From: Aequorivita sp.
Lineage (GTDB): Bacteria; Bacteroidota; Bacteroidia; Flavobacteriales; Flavobacteriaceae
NCBI GenBank assembly: GCA_030690315.1
Contig: JAUYGY010000056.1
Span: 58,443-122,442, forward strand
DNA length: 64,000 nt
Reading direction: 5' to 3'
In this document: one piece after another, positions 1-8,872 of the stretch
How the letters are laid out: each line of letters starts with the position of its first letter
Numbering within the stretch: position 1 is the stretch's first letter
Notes under the pieces: generated by a model
Told to the model about the DNA's origin: nothing
Seen by the model: the letters and a program-made list of their open reading frames with translations, nothing else
The model's database searches: none
Translations under genes and position numbers: made by a program

Positions 1-1
1 G

Positions 2-1915
2 ACCAAAAACGTCCCCGGCGTATACACCTTCGCAACCTATGGCAATAAACGGGAAAGCATGTCCTCTCGTGGATTTAGAGGAATTCCAATTTTGAAAAAT
101 GGGGTTCGGGTTCATTCAGATTTTCGCGGTGTTGGTATATTGACCGATATGCAGGGTGTGGATAACATTCAAGTTCTTAAAGGAACCGCTTCCATAACCC
201 AAGGTGTAGCAACAGATTTGGGAAGTCCCGGCGGAATCATAAATATCGTTACCAAAACTCCAAAATATACTAGCGGAGGAAGCGTGAGTCTTCGTGGAGG
301 TAGTTTTGGACAAATACGTCCTACATTCGATGTTTATGGACCACTTAACAAAGAAAAAAATATTGCTTTCCGTTTAAATGGCGCTTTGGAAAGAGCCGAT
401 AGTTTTAGGGATTTGGTGGAAAAGGAAAGTTTTTATTTCAATCCTTCCTTTGAATGGAAAATAAATGAAAAGACAAGCGTAACTCTGGAATTGGATCATT
501 ATTACGACAGCCGAACCCCAGATCTGGGCACCGTAAACTTGGCTGAAAATGATATAAATGCAATTTATGATCTTCCACATTCGCAGTTTTTAGGTTTTGA
601 AAACGATCTTTCCATCACCGAAAATACTTCCTATGCCATCAGAATGGATCGTGAATTAAGTGAAAAACTTACTTTAAAAGGAGCTTTCTATAGTTCATCA
701 CTAAGCCTGGATGATAAAGGTGCCGGTTTGGGAAAAACTATTGAGGAAAATGAAATGCCAATTTACAATATTCGTCAGCGTAGTTACTCCACCTCTACCC
801 GCGATGACAACAACAGTGTGCTCCAATTTGATTTGATTGGGGATGATGTTTACACAGGTTCTATAAAACACACTTTCCAAGTTGGGTTTGATTATCGGGC
901 CTCACGGTTTAGCACAACCAGCCAATCTGCTGGAGTGGTAGATACTATAAATGTTTTTCAAAATATAGAGCACAGATTACCGAACGTAACATTGGGTGAA
1001 GCTAATGTAAGGGGTGGAAAAACAAATTCTCTAGGTTTTGTTGCGCAGGATGTAATTTCTTGGAACACTTGGCTGAAAACATTTTTGGGTGCTCGTTACA
1101 GTTCAACCGAAACTCTTTCAGAAGTTGAAAACACACGCAGCGATGCTTTTAATCCGCTGGGAGGAATTATTGTTTCACCAATCAAAAATGTAAATGTGTT
1201 TGTTTCCTATACCAACAGTTCCTATCCCCGAACAGCATCACGTTTGGGACAAAATGGAGAGGAATTGGGCAATGAGCGCTACGACCAATTAGAAACAGGT
1301 TTCAAAACAACTTGGCTCAACGATCGACTGCGATTTAACTTGACGCTTTATAAAATCAACAACAAAAACATAAACCTTCCTGTTTATGACGAAACTTGGA
1401 CAAATATTCTATACTATGCAAAAGGTGGAAACGACCAGCGCCAAGGGATTGAAGTAGAGCTGACCGGGCGTCCACTTGAAAATCTGGAGCTGATTGGCGG
1501 GTATGCATATATTGATGCGCAATATAAAGAGCATACTTCCTATGTTTATGGTTCTGCACCGCTAAATACTCCAAAACATACCTTTAATGCCTATGCCAAT
1601 TATTCTTTCAGAAATAACATTTTGGAAGGGCTTTCAGTTGGAGCAGGTGCTTATTATACTGGAGAACGCCCTATCAATGATTGGTCGTCGGGGCCTGTTA
1701 CCCACCAAGGAATTGTGCCAAACCAAAAACCCTTTGATGTGGAAGCCTATACCTTGGTAAATTTTCAAGCGGAATATAAATTTGACAAAAATTGGAGCCT
1801 TCAGTTTTTATTGAACAATGTGTTTGACAAAATAGGCTACAATGCTTATAGAACCAGCTACATCAATCAAACCGACACAAGGAACTTTGCAGGAGTGCTG
1901 CGTTACAATTTTTAG
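2..1915 (+). CDS. TonB-dependent siderophore receptor, 5' end cut off
   Basis: Outer-membrane beta-barrel receptor that imports a ferric siderophore using TonB energy. The frame is open from base 2 (NVPGVYTFATYGNKRESMSSRG before the first ATG at 59), so the gene begins left of the window and the ATG at 59 is internal. The visible part starts in the plug domain (RGFRG, then GVDNIQVLKGTASITQG and GSPGGIINIVTKTP, typical plug signatures). A barrel of about 500 residues follows and ends in RNFAGVLRYNF, with the terminal aromatic used for outer-membrane insertion. The signal peptide and TonB box are not visible. The PepSY membrane protein starts 73 bp downstream on the same strand, which supports an iron-uptake role. 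The family is clear; the exact siderophore cannot be told. Confidence 0.92.
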   Translation, partial: TKNVPGVYTFATYGNKRESMSSRGFRGIPILKNGVRVHSDFRGVGILTDMQGVDNIQVLKGTASITQGVATDLGSPGGIINIVTKTPKYTSGGSVSLRGGSFGQIRPTFDVYGPLNKEKNIAFRLNGALERADSFRDLVEKESFYFNPSFEWKINEKTSVTLELDHYYDSRTPDLGTVNLAENDINAIYDLPHSQFLGFENDLSITENTSYAIRMDRELSEKLTLKGAFYSSSLSLDDKGAGLGKTIEENEMPIYNIRQRSYSTSTRDDNNSVLQFDLIGDDVYTGSIKHTFQVGFDYRASRFSTTSQSAGVVDTINVFQNIEHRLPNVTLGEANVRGGKTNSLGFVAQDVISWNTWLKTFLGARYSSTETLSEVENTRSDAFNPLGGIIVSPIKNVNVFVSYTNSSYPRTASRLGQNGEELGNERYDQLETGFKTTWLNDRLRFNLTLYKINNKNINLPVYDETWTNILYYAKGGNDQRQGIEVELTGRPLENLELIGGYAYIDAQYKEHTSYVYGSAPLNTPKHTFNAYANYSFRNNILEGLSVGAGAYYTGERPINDWSSGPVTHQGIVPNQKPFDVEAYTLVNFQAEYKFDKNWSLQFLLNNVFDKIGYNAYRTSYINQTDTRNFAGVLRYNF

Positions 1916-1988
1916 TTGTTTGAGTTGTTAATTAGTAAAGGCATGGCTTAGGTTGTGCCTTTTATATTATTTTAAAATTTTCCTTTTT

Positions 1989-3176
1989 ATGAAATCAAAA
2001 AAATATACCGTCCGAAAGTTCATAAACGACGTCCATCTTTGGCTGGGAATTAGTAGCAGCATCATTCTGCTAATCATTTGTTTAACAGGGACGGTGCTAA
2101 CTTTTGAAGAAGAAATAAAAAGTTTGTTTTCTGAAGAAATGATCGTTTCTCCAAAAGAAGCTGTTTTTCCAATAGAAACGCTAACAACAAAACTTGCCGC
2201 TGAAGGTGAAGTGACACGCGTAAGCATCAGTCCAAAAAAAGTAAAACCATACGAATTTTCAGTAAAAACAAACAAAGAGGACAGGCGCGGCACGACCTTT
2301 TTTGTTGATCAACATAGTGGAACTTATACGAAATCGGAGCCAAATGTGCTTGATGGATTTTTTATGACCATGTTCAAACTGCACCGTTGGCTTCTGCTCG
2401 ATATGTCTATCGGGAGACCGATTGTTGGTATTGCCACTATCATTTTTTTGATACTTTCCATCACTGGAATTGTGCTTTGGTTTCCGAAGAAGAAACTGAA
2501 AAAATTGAAATGGAAACATCTAAAACCTGGATTCAAAGTAGCTTGGCGCGCAAAATGGAAACGCGTAAACCACGACTTGCACGTAACCTTAGGATTTTAC
2601 ACGGCTATCTTTTTGATAATTATGTCGCTTACAGGATTGTTTTGGTCTTTTGAATGGTACAAAGATGCAGGAAGCGCAGTACTTGGCACCGAGGTTTTTG
2701 GAGGTCGCGGGGGCGGCCCAAAAGTGGATTCCAAAATTGCTTCTGAAATTGCTTCTGAAATTGAAAGTATAAATTTTGCTGAAATTCTGAAGATAACCGA
2801 ACGGGAGTTGCCTTTTGAAGGAACCACTGTTCTACAAATTCCGGCAGACGAAAAGGATATTTTTAGTATTCGAAAACACCACGATAAGGATTTTTTGCAA
2901 ACTGCAACAGACGAGCTAAAAATTGACCGCGATGGAACTATTATTTCAAAAGAAATCTTTTCCGAAAAACCTTTGAATGTACAGATTGCAAGCTCCATTA
3001 AAGCGATTCACTTGGGAACTATCTTTGGATGGTTTTCAAAAACTATTTACTTTATTTCCTGTTTGATTGCCACGAGTTTGCCCATAACAGGCATGATTAT
3101 TTGGTTGAACAAAATGAAGAAAAAACCAAAGAAAATCTCTATCATGAAAACTACGGAGATAGTAGGGAAAAATTAA
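1989..3176 (+). CDS. PepSY-associated transmembrane protein (iron-uptake associated)
   Basis: Inner-membrane protein of the PepSY_TM (PiuB-like) family, often found beside siderophore receptors and thought to act in reductive iron release or uptake. It starts with a basic segment and a helix (VHLWLGISSSIILLIICLTG). It has further membrane segments near residues 145-180, 210-230 and 345-370 and two extracytoplasmic PepSY-like stretches between them. Histidines sit at membrane edges (KLHRWLL, NHDLHVTLGFY, AIHLGT). I chose the ATG at 1989 (395 aa) over 1953 because the extra 12 residues are hydrophobic leader-like noise and MKSKKYTVRKF is the usual start of this family. Its 3' end overlaps the convergent SDR gene by 4 bp. 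Confidence 0.85.
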   Translation: MKSKKYTVRKFINDVHLWLGISSSIILLIICLTGTVLTFEEEIKSLFSEEMIVSPKEAVFPIETLTTKLAAEGEVTRVSISPKKVKPYEFSVKTNKEDRRGTTFFVDQHSGTYTKSEPNVLDGFFMTMFKLHRWLLLDMSIGRPIVGIATIIFLILSITGIVLWFPKKKLKKLKWKHLKPGFKVAWRAKWKRVNHDLHVTLGFYTAIFLIIMSLTGLFWSFEWYKDAGSAVLGTEVFGGRGGGPKVDSKIASEIASEIESINFAEILKITERELPFEGTTVLQIPADEKDIFSIRKHHDKDFLQTATDELKIDRDGTIISKEIFSEKPLNVQIASSIKAIHLGTIFGWFSKTIYFISCLIATSLPITGMIIWLNKMKKKPKKISIMKTTEIVGKN

Positions 3177-3853
3177 GGTGTTGAACTAGAAACCTGAAGA
3201 ATTTTTCCATTATAAAACTTATTCCCCGTAAGGGAAAAATCCATAATATATTGCGCCATTTCATTTGCAGAAAGTGGCGCTTTAAATCCCGGAAAAGCTT
3301 CTTCCAGCATTTCCGTTTGCACAGAACCCAAAGCCAAAACGTTGAAGGATGGCCCGGTTTCTTTGTATTCTTCGGCGAGCAATTCGGTTAAAGTGATGAT
3401 TGCGCCTTTGCTGCTGCTGTATGCACTCAGTCCGGGAAATTTTAAACTGCCCTGTACGCCGCCCATACTGCTAATGTTTAAAACGTGCCCTTCTTTTTCC
3501 ATAAAAGGAAGTACGGTTTTTATCAATGATGCAAGGCCGAAAACGTTTACATCATAACATTTTTTAAATTCTTCGGAAGTGATTTCTGAAAAGGGTTTGT
3601 TCACCAAAAACCCGGCATTGTTAATTATGATATCTACAGTTTTCATTGCAGTTTGTAGATAGGCTGAAAGTTTTACTATTTCAGATTCGTCGGCAATGTC
3701 AAATTCCAGAGCAGTAACGTTTTTCAGTTTTAAACCTGAAACCGGTTTTGAATTCCGTGAAAGTGCCAAAACATTGTGGCCCGCCGCGGAAAAAAGTTTT
3801 ACCATTTCAAACCCAATGCCTCTACTCGTGCCCGTAATAATTATATTTTTCAT
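3173..3853 (-). CDS. SDR-family oxidoreductase
   Basis: Short-chain dehydrogenase/reductase, 226 aa, classical cytosolic type. Visible signatures are the Rossmann dinucleotide motif TGTSRGIG (residues 8-15), NNAG (78-81), the catalytic serine in NISS (about 128) and the YSSSK motif with Tyr145 and Lys149. Substrate and cofactor preference cannot be predicted. It lies downstream of the pdhA/E2 genes on the same strand, but a strong hairpin at 3867-3901 separates it from the E2 stop, so it is probably its own transcription unit. Its end overlaps the tail of the PepSY gene on the opposite strand. Confidence 0.85.
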   Translation of the reverse strand: MKNIIITGTSRGIGFEMVKLFSAAGHNVLALSRNSKPVSGLKLKNVTALEFDIADESEIVKLSAYLQTAMKTVDIIINNAGFLVNKPFSEITSEEFKKCYDVNVFGLASLIKTVLPFMEKEGHVLNISSMGGVQGSLKFPGLSAYSSSKGAIITLTELLAEEYKETGPSFNVLALGSVQTEMLEEAFPGFKAPLSANEMAQYIMDFSLTGNKFYNGKILQVSSSTP

Positions 3854-3866
3854 CTTTTAAATATAA

Positions 3867-3901
3867 ATCCCGTTATTTCCAAAATTTGAGAATAACGGGA
3901 T
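3867..3901 (-). terminator. Hairpin terminator downstream of pyruvate dehydrogenase E2
   Basis: Perfect 11-bp inverted repeat ATCCCGTTATT / AATAACGGGAT with a 13-nt loop. Read on the minus strand it is followed by TTTATATTT, so it would end the pdhA-E2 transcript before the SDR gene. Confidence 0.65.
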
Positions 3902-3950
3902 GCTAGTTTTCTATAAGCACTTCGACGGCGCTCAGTGTGACATTTTCATT

Positions 3951-5672
3951 TTATACAAACATCGTCACAGGATTCTCAATATACTGCCGCAATGTTTGCA
4001 GGAATTTTGCTCCCGTTGCTCCATCAACCGTTCTGTGGTCGCAGGCCAAAGTTACCATCATCGTATTCCCAACAGCAATCTGTCCGTTTTTCACAACTGG
4101 TTTTTGAACAATTGCACCAACGGATAAAATAGCAGAATTTGGCTGGTTTATGATTGAAGTAAATTCAGTAATTCCAAACATTCCAAGATTGGAAACAGTG
4201 AACGTGCTGCCCTCCATTTCCTGGGGAGTAATTTTTTTATTTCGTGCTTTTCCAGCCAGTTCTTTTACTTGCCCGCCAATTTGCGAAAAGGTCATTTGGT
4301 CCGCAAATTTCAATACAGGAACCAGCAAGCCTTCATCAACGGCAACTGCAACTCCAATATGAATGTGTTTCGCGATTCTCGTAACTTCTGGAGTCCATTG
4401 GCTGTTAACTTGCGGATGCTTTCTTAAAGCCATTGCACAAGCCTTTATTATCATATCATTGAATGAAATTTTCACGTCTGGATCTGTGTTTATGGCTTCG
4501 CGGGCCGCGATTGCATTATCCATATCCAACTCAATTGTTAGATAATATTCCGGTGCTGAAAATTTGGATTCACCCAAACGTTTCGCAATGGTTTTGCGCA
4601 TTTGGGAGTTCTTCACCTCCTCAAAGCTTTCGGTTCCAACGGGTGTGTAAGCTTGTGCCCCGCCAGCAGCTGGTTGATAATTTTCGATATCGCTTTTAAC
4701 GATACGACCATTTTCGCCACTTCCGCGCACTTGACGCAGATTGATGCCTTTCTCCTCTGCCAATTTTTTAGCCAAAGGCGAAGCGAAAATGCGGCCTTCG
4801 TTTGAAGCCTGTGTTGTTTCAGTTTTGTTTTCTGAAACAGTTTCTTTCTTAGTTTCTTGAGATTTAGAAACCTCCTCTTTTGAAGATTCTTTCTTCTCCT
4901 CCGTAGCTTTAATAGAGGAAGATCCCTTTTTAAAATTTTCACCAATGCCAGAAACATCCGTTCCTTTTGGGCCGATGATGGCAAGCAGTGCATCGACTGA
5001 GGCAGATTCACCTTCACCGATTCCAATTTTCAAAAGCGTTCCGGAATAGAAAGATTCAAATTCCATGGTAGCTTTGTCGGTTTCAATTTCAGCGAGAATA
5101 TCGCCTTCCTCCACTTTATCGCCTTCTTTTTTCAGCCAAGTTGCAACGGTGCCTTCCGTCATTGTATCGCTTAAACGCGGCATGGTGATAATCTCAACGC
5201 CTTCGGGCATCTCGGCCTGTCCTGAGCTTGTCGAAGGGCTCGATGACCGCTCGGCCGTGCTTGAAGCAGACGCATCAGCTGAATTGTCAGTACTTTCAGA
5301 TTTTTTAGTATCCTCTGAAACTTTATCGGGAGAGGATTCTTCCTTTTTATCGGAGGATTTTTCTTCTTTGGAATTCTCTTTTTTAGAATTTTTATCAGCA
5401 GCTTTCCCTTCAATCAAAGCTGAAATATCTTCGTCTTTTTTACCAATTATCGCCAACAGTGAATCCACCTTTGCAGTTTCACCTTCTTTAATGCCAATAT
5501 ACAAAAGGGTTCCTTCGTAAAACGATTCAAACTCCATTGTAGCTTTATCGGTTTCAATCTCGGCAAGAATATCGCCTTCCTTTACAGTATCGCCCACTTT
5601 TTTAAGCCAGGTAGCTACCGTGCCTTCTTCCATCGTGTCGCTCAAGCGCGGCATGTTTATTACTTCTGCCAT
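3951..5672 (-). CDS. Pyruvate dehydrogenase complex dihydrolipoamide acetyltransferase (E2)
   Basis: Core acetyltransferase of pyruvate dehydrogenase, moving the acetyl group from lipoate to CoA; 573 aa. Two lipoyl domains are visible (lysines in ETDKATMEFES at about 43 and 200), then an Ala/Ser/Lys/Glu-rich linker, a peripheral subunit-binding domain (about 293-330, FASPLAKKLAEEKGI) and the catalytic domain with DHRTVDG (His546, Asp550). The first linker (about 146-153) reads PSTSSGQA, the translation of a REP-like repeat found elsewhere in Bacteroidota genomes, so the linker has absorbed a mobile repeat without losing frame. It lies 151 bp downstream of pdhA on the same strand. The E1-beta gene is not in the window. 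Confidence 0.95.
   Translation of the reverse strand: MAEVINMPRLSDTMEEGTVATWLKKVGDTVKEGDILAEIETDKATMEFESFYEGTLLYIGIKEGETAKVDSLLAIIGKKDEDISALIEGKAADKNSKKENSKEEKSSDKKEESSPDKVSEDTKKSESTDNSADASASSTAERSSSPSTSSGQAEMPEGVEIITMPRLSDTMTEGTVATWLKKEGDKVEEGDILAEIETDKATMEFESFYSGTLLKIGIGEGESASVDALLAIIGPKGTDVSGIGENFKKGSSSIKATEEKKESSKEEVSKSQETKKETVSENKTETTQASNEGRIFASPLAKKLAEEKGINLRQVRGSGENGRIVKSDIENYQPAAGGAQAYTPVGTESFEEVKNSQMRKTIAKRLGESKFSAPEYYLTIELDMDNAIAAREAINTDPDVKISFNDMIIKACAMALRKHPQVNSQWTPEVTRIAKHIHIGVAVAVDEGLLVPVLKFADQMTFSQIGGQVKELAGKARNKKITPQEMEGSTFTVSNLGMFGITEFTSIINQPNSAILSVGAIVQKPVVKNGQIAVGNTMMVTLACDHRTVDGATGAKFLQTLRQYIENPVTMFV
5213..5250. repeat. REP-like repeat translated inside the E2 linker
   Basis: The segment around CCTGAGCTTGTCGAAGGG matches the TGAGC...GTCGAA repeat family seen intergenically at 3915-3935, 28270-28400 and 45845-45950. 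On the coding strand it gives PSTSSGQA in the Ser/Ala-rich linker between the two lipoyl domains. Confidence 0.6.
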
Positions 5673-5823
5673 AATATTGTCCGCAAATGCGGGTATCTTT
5701 TAATTTCTATTTGAATTTTTTATTAACAGACCTAAGACCAAAAGACTTAAGATAAAGGACGGTTATATATGTAAAATGGAATTTGTCATAAATCATACGT
5801 CTTACTGTCTTAAGTCAATCTAT

Positions 5824-6822
5824 TTATAATTTATCTGATAAAAACGGATAGTCTTCCTGTTCGTAAACCGCATCAAACATCACATTTTTTTCTGGATATG
5901 GAGATTCATCTGCGAATTTTTCACATTCTTCCACCAAATCTTTTACCCTTTGGTCAATCTTTTTAATCTCGGCTTCGGTTGCCCATTTATTCTCATAAAT
6001 CTGATGAAGCACATAGGAAATTGGGTCTTCTTCCTGTTTTTTGGCAACCTCTTCCTTAGTTCGATAATGCTGGGCGTCACTCATTGAATGTCCGCGATAA
6101 CGATACGTTCGCAATTCAAGAAACGTGGGGCCGTCGCCGCGACGGGCGCGTTGTATTGCCTCGTCCATTTCTTTTGCGACTACTTCCGGTTTCATGGCAT
6201 CCACGGGTTTGCAGGGCATTTCATAACCCAAGCCCAATTTCCAAATATCGGTGTGGTTTGCGGTTCGCGCTACGGAAGTTCCCATTGCATATCCGTTGTT
6301 TTCCACACAAAAAACTACGGGAAGTTTCCAAAGCATTGCAAGGTTAAAAGTTTCGTGAAGTGAGCCTTGGCGGGTTGCGCCATCACCCATATACGTTAAT
6401 GTTACGGAATCTCTATCAAAATATTTATCGGCAAAAGCCAAGCCTGCCCCGAGTGGAATTTGGCCACCAACAATCCCGTGGCCCCCATAAAAACGGTGTT
6501 CTTTGGAAAAAATGTGCATCGAGCCCCCCAAACCTTGGGAAGTCCCAGTGCCTTTTCCATATAGTTCTGCCATTACTTTTTTGGGATCCACGCCCATCCC
6601 TATGGGCTGTACGTGATTTCGGTATGCGGTTATCATTCGGTCTTTTGTAAGATCCATTGCGTGCAATGCGCCTGCCAAAACGGCTTCCTGCCCGTTGTAA
6701 AGGTGCAAAAAGCCCCTTACTTTTTGATTGATATAAACTTGCGCCAGTTTATCTTCAAACTTGCGCCAAAAGAGCATATTTTCATACCAATCGAGGTATG
6801 TTTTCTTGGTGATTTTCTTCAT
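5824..6822 (-). CDS. pdhA: Pyruvate dehydrogenase E1 component, alpha subunit
   Basis: Thiamine-diphosphate-dependent alpha subunit that decarboxylates pyruvate and acetylates E2; 332 aa, the normal length. The ThDP/Mg motif is GDGATRQGSLHE (146-157) ending at the NN pair at 175-176, followed by the phosphorylation-loop-like YRYRGHSMSD. HGIVGGQIPLGAG is also typical of E1-alpha. It sits upstream of the E2 gene on the same strand, giving a pdhA-E2 unit as in many Flavobacteriaceae. A good -7 promoter element lies 48 bp upstream of the ATG. Nothing unusual in the protein. Confidence 0.95.
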   Translation of the reverse strand: MKKITKKTYLDWYENMLFWRKFEDKLAQVYINQKVRGFLHLYNGQEAVLAGALHAMDLTKDRMITAYRNHVQPIGMGVDPKKVMAELYGKGTGTSQGLGGSMHIFSKEHRFYGGHGIVGGQIPLGAGLAFADKYFDRDSVTLTYMGDGATRQGSLHETFNLAMLWKLPVVFCVENNGYAMGTSVARTANHTDIWKLGLGYEMPCKPVDAMKPEVVAKEMDEAIQRARRGDGPTFLELRTYRYRGHSMSDAQHYRTKEEVAKKQEEDPISYVLHQIYENKWATEAEIKKIDQRVKDLVEECEKFADESPYPEKNVMFDAVYEQEDYPFLSDKL

Positions 6823-6869
6823 CTATCTACGATAATTTTTTCCTAAAGAGAAATTTATTAAACGGATAA

Positions 6870-6902
6870 CAAAAGTAGCACTTTATAAGGAGAAAATACA
6901 AA
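6870..6902 (-). promoter_or_regulatory. Bacteroidota-type promoter of pdhA
   Basis: On the minus strand, TTTG (6899-6902) is followed after 21 bp by TACTTTTG (6870-6877), fitting the TTTG / TAnnTTTG pattern. The ATG of pdhA begins at 6822, leaving a leader of about 40 nt. Confidence 0.55.
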
Positions 6903-7200
6903 TTCAAATTAAATAGAAATTCCAAAAAAACAAATTCCAAATTCCAAATAAATCTCAAATCTCAAATCACAAAATCCCCAAAAAAAATATCTTCAAATTT
7001 AAAAAAAAAGATTATGCCGTTAGGCAAAAAATATAGGTAAAAAGAAAACAACCCCCCGAACCCATCCGTCCCGTCGGGACGGCATATAATACAATGCTTC
7101 TTGTGATTCTGCTATAATTATATCGGATAACAATGACTTGTGATTTGGAATTTGTGATTTGAAATTTATTTGAGATTTGGTGCTTGAAATTTGGTGCTTT
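6895..7200. repeat. Inverted AAATTCCAAAT / ATTTGGAATTT cluster
   Basis: The 380-bp gap between pdhA and cdd holds no gene. Its left side carries repeats such as AAATTCCAAATTCCAAATAA and its right side the complements (GATTTGGAATTTGTGATTTG). The RNA could therefore fold back over about 300 nt. Similar clusters occur at 26700-27070 and 30390-30540. Confidence 0.6.
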
Positions 7201-7202
7201 TA

Positions 7203-7685
7203 TTATAAGTATTTAGCATCAAAGCCAAGCGGCAACAAATCCATCACTGAGGCAACTTTAACTATTTTCCCGGTTTCACCCATAAAATAAACAGCAATCG
7301 GTGATTTTTGTTTTTGCTCATATTCAGCCATAGATTGGCGGCAGGCACCACAAGAGCCGATGGGTTCAGTAAGAGTTTGGTTGGGGGTTCGGGCCGTAAT
7401 TGCCATTGCCACCATTTTTTCATTTGGGAACAGCGCGCCCGTATGAAAAATGGCAATACGTTCGGCACAAAGCCCGGAGGGATAGGCAGCATTTTCTTGA
7501 TTATTGCCAATGGTTATTTCTCCAGAAGCCATTAAAATTGCCGCGCCCACCCTAAAATGTGAATAAGGCGCATAAGCATTTTCACGTGCTTGCTGCGCCT
7601 TATTCATTAATTTTTGTATATCTGTTGGGAGTTCTGAAATGGTTTCAAAAACTTCCAGTGCAATTTCAATTTTTTGTTTTTTCAA
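7203..7685 (-). CDS. cdd: Cytidine deaminase
   Basis: Zinc-dependent deaminase converting cytidine/deoxycytidine to uridine/deoxyuridine in pyrimidine salvage. The zinc and catalytic residues are in CAE (Cys73, Glu75) and SCGAC (Cys112, Cys115). I place the start at a TTG (7683-7685), giving 160 aa beginning KKQKIEIALEVFE, the usual length in flavobacteria. The only upstream ATG in frame (7778) would overlap the end of porV by about 90 bp and add non-homologous residues. With the TTG the gene begins 4 bp after the porV stop, so expression is probably coupled to porV. The TTG is inferred, not proven; the next ATG (at about residue 27) would remove part of the N-terminal helix. Confidence 0.9.
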   Translation of the reverse strand: MKKQKIEIALEVFETISELPTDIQKLMNKAQQARENAYAPYSHFRVGAAILMASGEITIGNNQENAAYPSGLCAERIAIFHTGALFPNEKMVAMAITARTPNQTLTEPIGSCGACRQSMAEYEQKQKSPIAVYFMGETGKIVKVASVMDLLPLGFDAKYL

Positions 7686-7689
7686 ACTA

Positions 7690-8838
7690 CTAATATTCGT
7701 CGTAGGTATCGCCAAAAGTAAACGTAAGACCAAAACGAAGCGTGCCATCAAGCGGAGTAACCACTTTGCCAAATCCAAAAAGATATGAAATATCGATATT
7801 TATTGCAGTGTATTTAAAACCAGCACCAAAACTTGCAAACTTTCTTCCGCCTTTATCCTCGCTTTCGTTGAAATATCCACCTCTTAAGGCGAAAACATCC
7901 TGATACCAATATTCTGTACCTAAAGCCCAAGTAAACTCTTTCATTTCTTCACTAAAACCATCAGGGGCATCACCAAAAGATGAAAACATACCGCTTACAA
8001 AAGTTTCGTTGTAGTAGTCATCCTGATTGCTTATTACACCATCATTGTTTGAATCGCTAGGGGTTGGCACCAAAAGTTTATTTACCTGTGCAGAAACGCC
8101 AACTTTGTTATATTCATCCAAAATAAAATCAAATCCACCACCGAGGGCAAGATTAGTAGGTAAATTGCTTTCAGAACTTGCAGAGTTATCATATTTAATT
8201 TTGGGGCCAATGTTTGAAATATTGAAACCCAATCTCCAACGGCCATCAAAATCATTATAAGGAATTTCCTCACTTTGATAATAACCCGCAATATCAACCG
8301 CAAAAGATCCCGCTGCGGAAGCATCAGCATCATCAACTTGCAATTTTAAATCTGAACGAAGATAACGCCCTGCTACTGCCATAGCAAAACGCTCACTAAG
8401 ACGAAGGGAATACGAAACGTCAAATGTAAGTTCATTCGGACTAAGAATTAAAGGCAATTGTTCGGCTGTTTCACGTGCTTCAATTTCACCTAATTTAAAA
8501 TAACGAAAACTAGCACCAACTGCGCTACGTTCACTCAATCGATTGTAATAGGTTAGGTTTCCTAAAAAAATATCATTTACCAATTTACTCAAGTAAGGCG
8601 TATATGTAAAACCGAACCCTTGTTTTGAAAGTGCAAAAGCATATTTTGCAGGGTTCCATTGTTGCGAAAAAGCATCAGCAGAAGTTACAACGCCTATATC
8701 ACCCATACCTGCAGCACGTGGGTCGGCAGCTATCAAAATAAAAGGTACACCAGTAGTAATTACACGATCATCAATACCTTGAGCAGTAGATTTAAAGGCC
8801 ACTAATCCTAACAAAATTGGAATAAATAATTTCTTCAT
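7690..8838 (-). CDS. porV: Type IX secretion system outer-membrane protein PorV (LptO)
   Basis: Outer-membrane beta-barrel of the FadL type that shuttles type IX cargo from the translocon to the PorU attachment complex; 382 aa. It has a signal peptide (MKKLFIPILLGLVAFKSTAQ). The conserved N-terminal block (FILIAADPRAAGMGDIGVVTSADAFSQQWNPAKYAF) is diagnostic of PorV. The C-terminus ends in TFGDTYDEY. It lies 34 bp downstream of porU on the same strand and has its own promoter element in that gap, so it can be made independently of porU. cdd follows directly. Confidence 0.95.
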   Translation of the reverse strand: MKKLFIPILLGLVAFKSTAQGIDDRVITTGVPFILIAADPRAAGMGDIGVVTSADAFSQQWNPAKYAFALSKQGFGFTYTPYLSKLVNDIFLGNLTYYNRLSERSAVGASFRYFKLGEIEARETAEQLPLILSPNELTFDVSYSLRLSERFAMAVAGRYLRSDLKLQVDDADASAAGSFAVDIAGYYQSEEIPYNDFDGRWRLGFNISNIGPKIKYDNSASSESNLPTNLALGGGFDFILDEYNKVGVSAQVNKLLVPTPSDSNNDGVISNQDDYYNETFVSGMFSSFGDAPDGFSEEMKEFTWALGTEYWYQDVFALRGGYFNESEDKGGRKFASFGAGFKYTAINIDISYLFGFGKVVTPLDGTLRFGLTFTFGDTYDEY

Positions 8839-8854
8839 ATCAAATAATTTTGGA

Positions 8855-8862
8855 CAAATATA
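8855..8862 (-). promoter_or_regulatory. -7 element upstream of porV
   Basis: TATATTTG on the minus strand, an exact TAnnTTTG match, located 16 bp before the porV ATG in the short porU-porV gap. No convincing -33 TTTG is seen at the right distance. Confidence 0.4.
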
Positions 8863-8872
8863 ATTTTAATTT

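Noticed and set aside
4613..5520. Long open frames on both strands opposite or beside the lipoyl and linker part of the E2 gene
   Set aside because: They follow from the repeated lipoyl-domain codons and Lys/Glu/Ser-rich linker; no start context or family signature, and the E2 frame is unequivocal.
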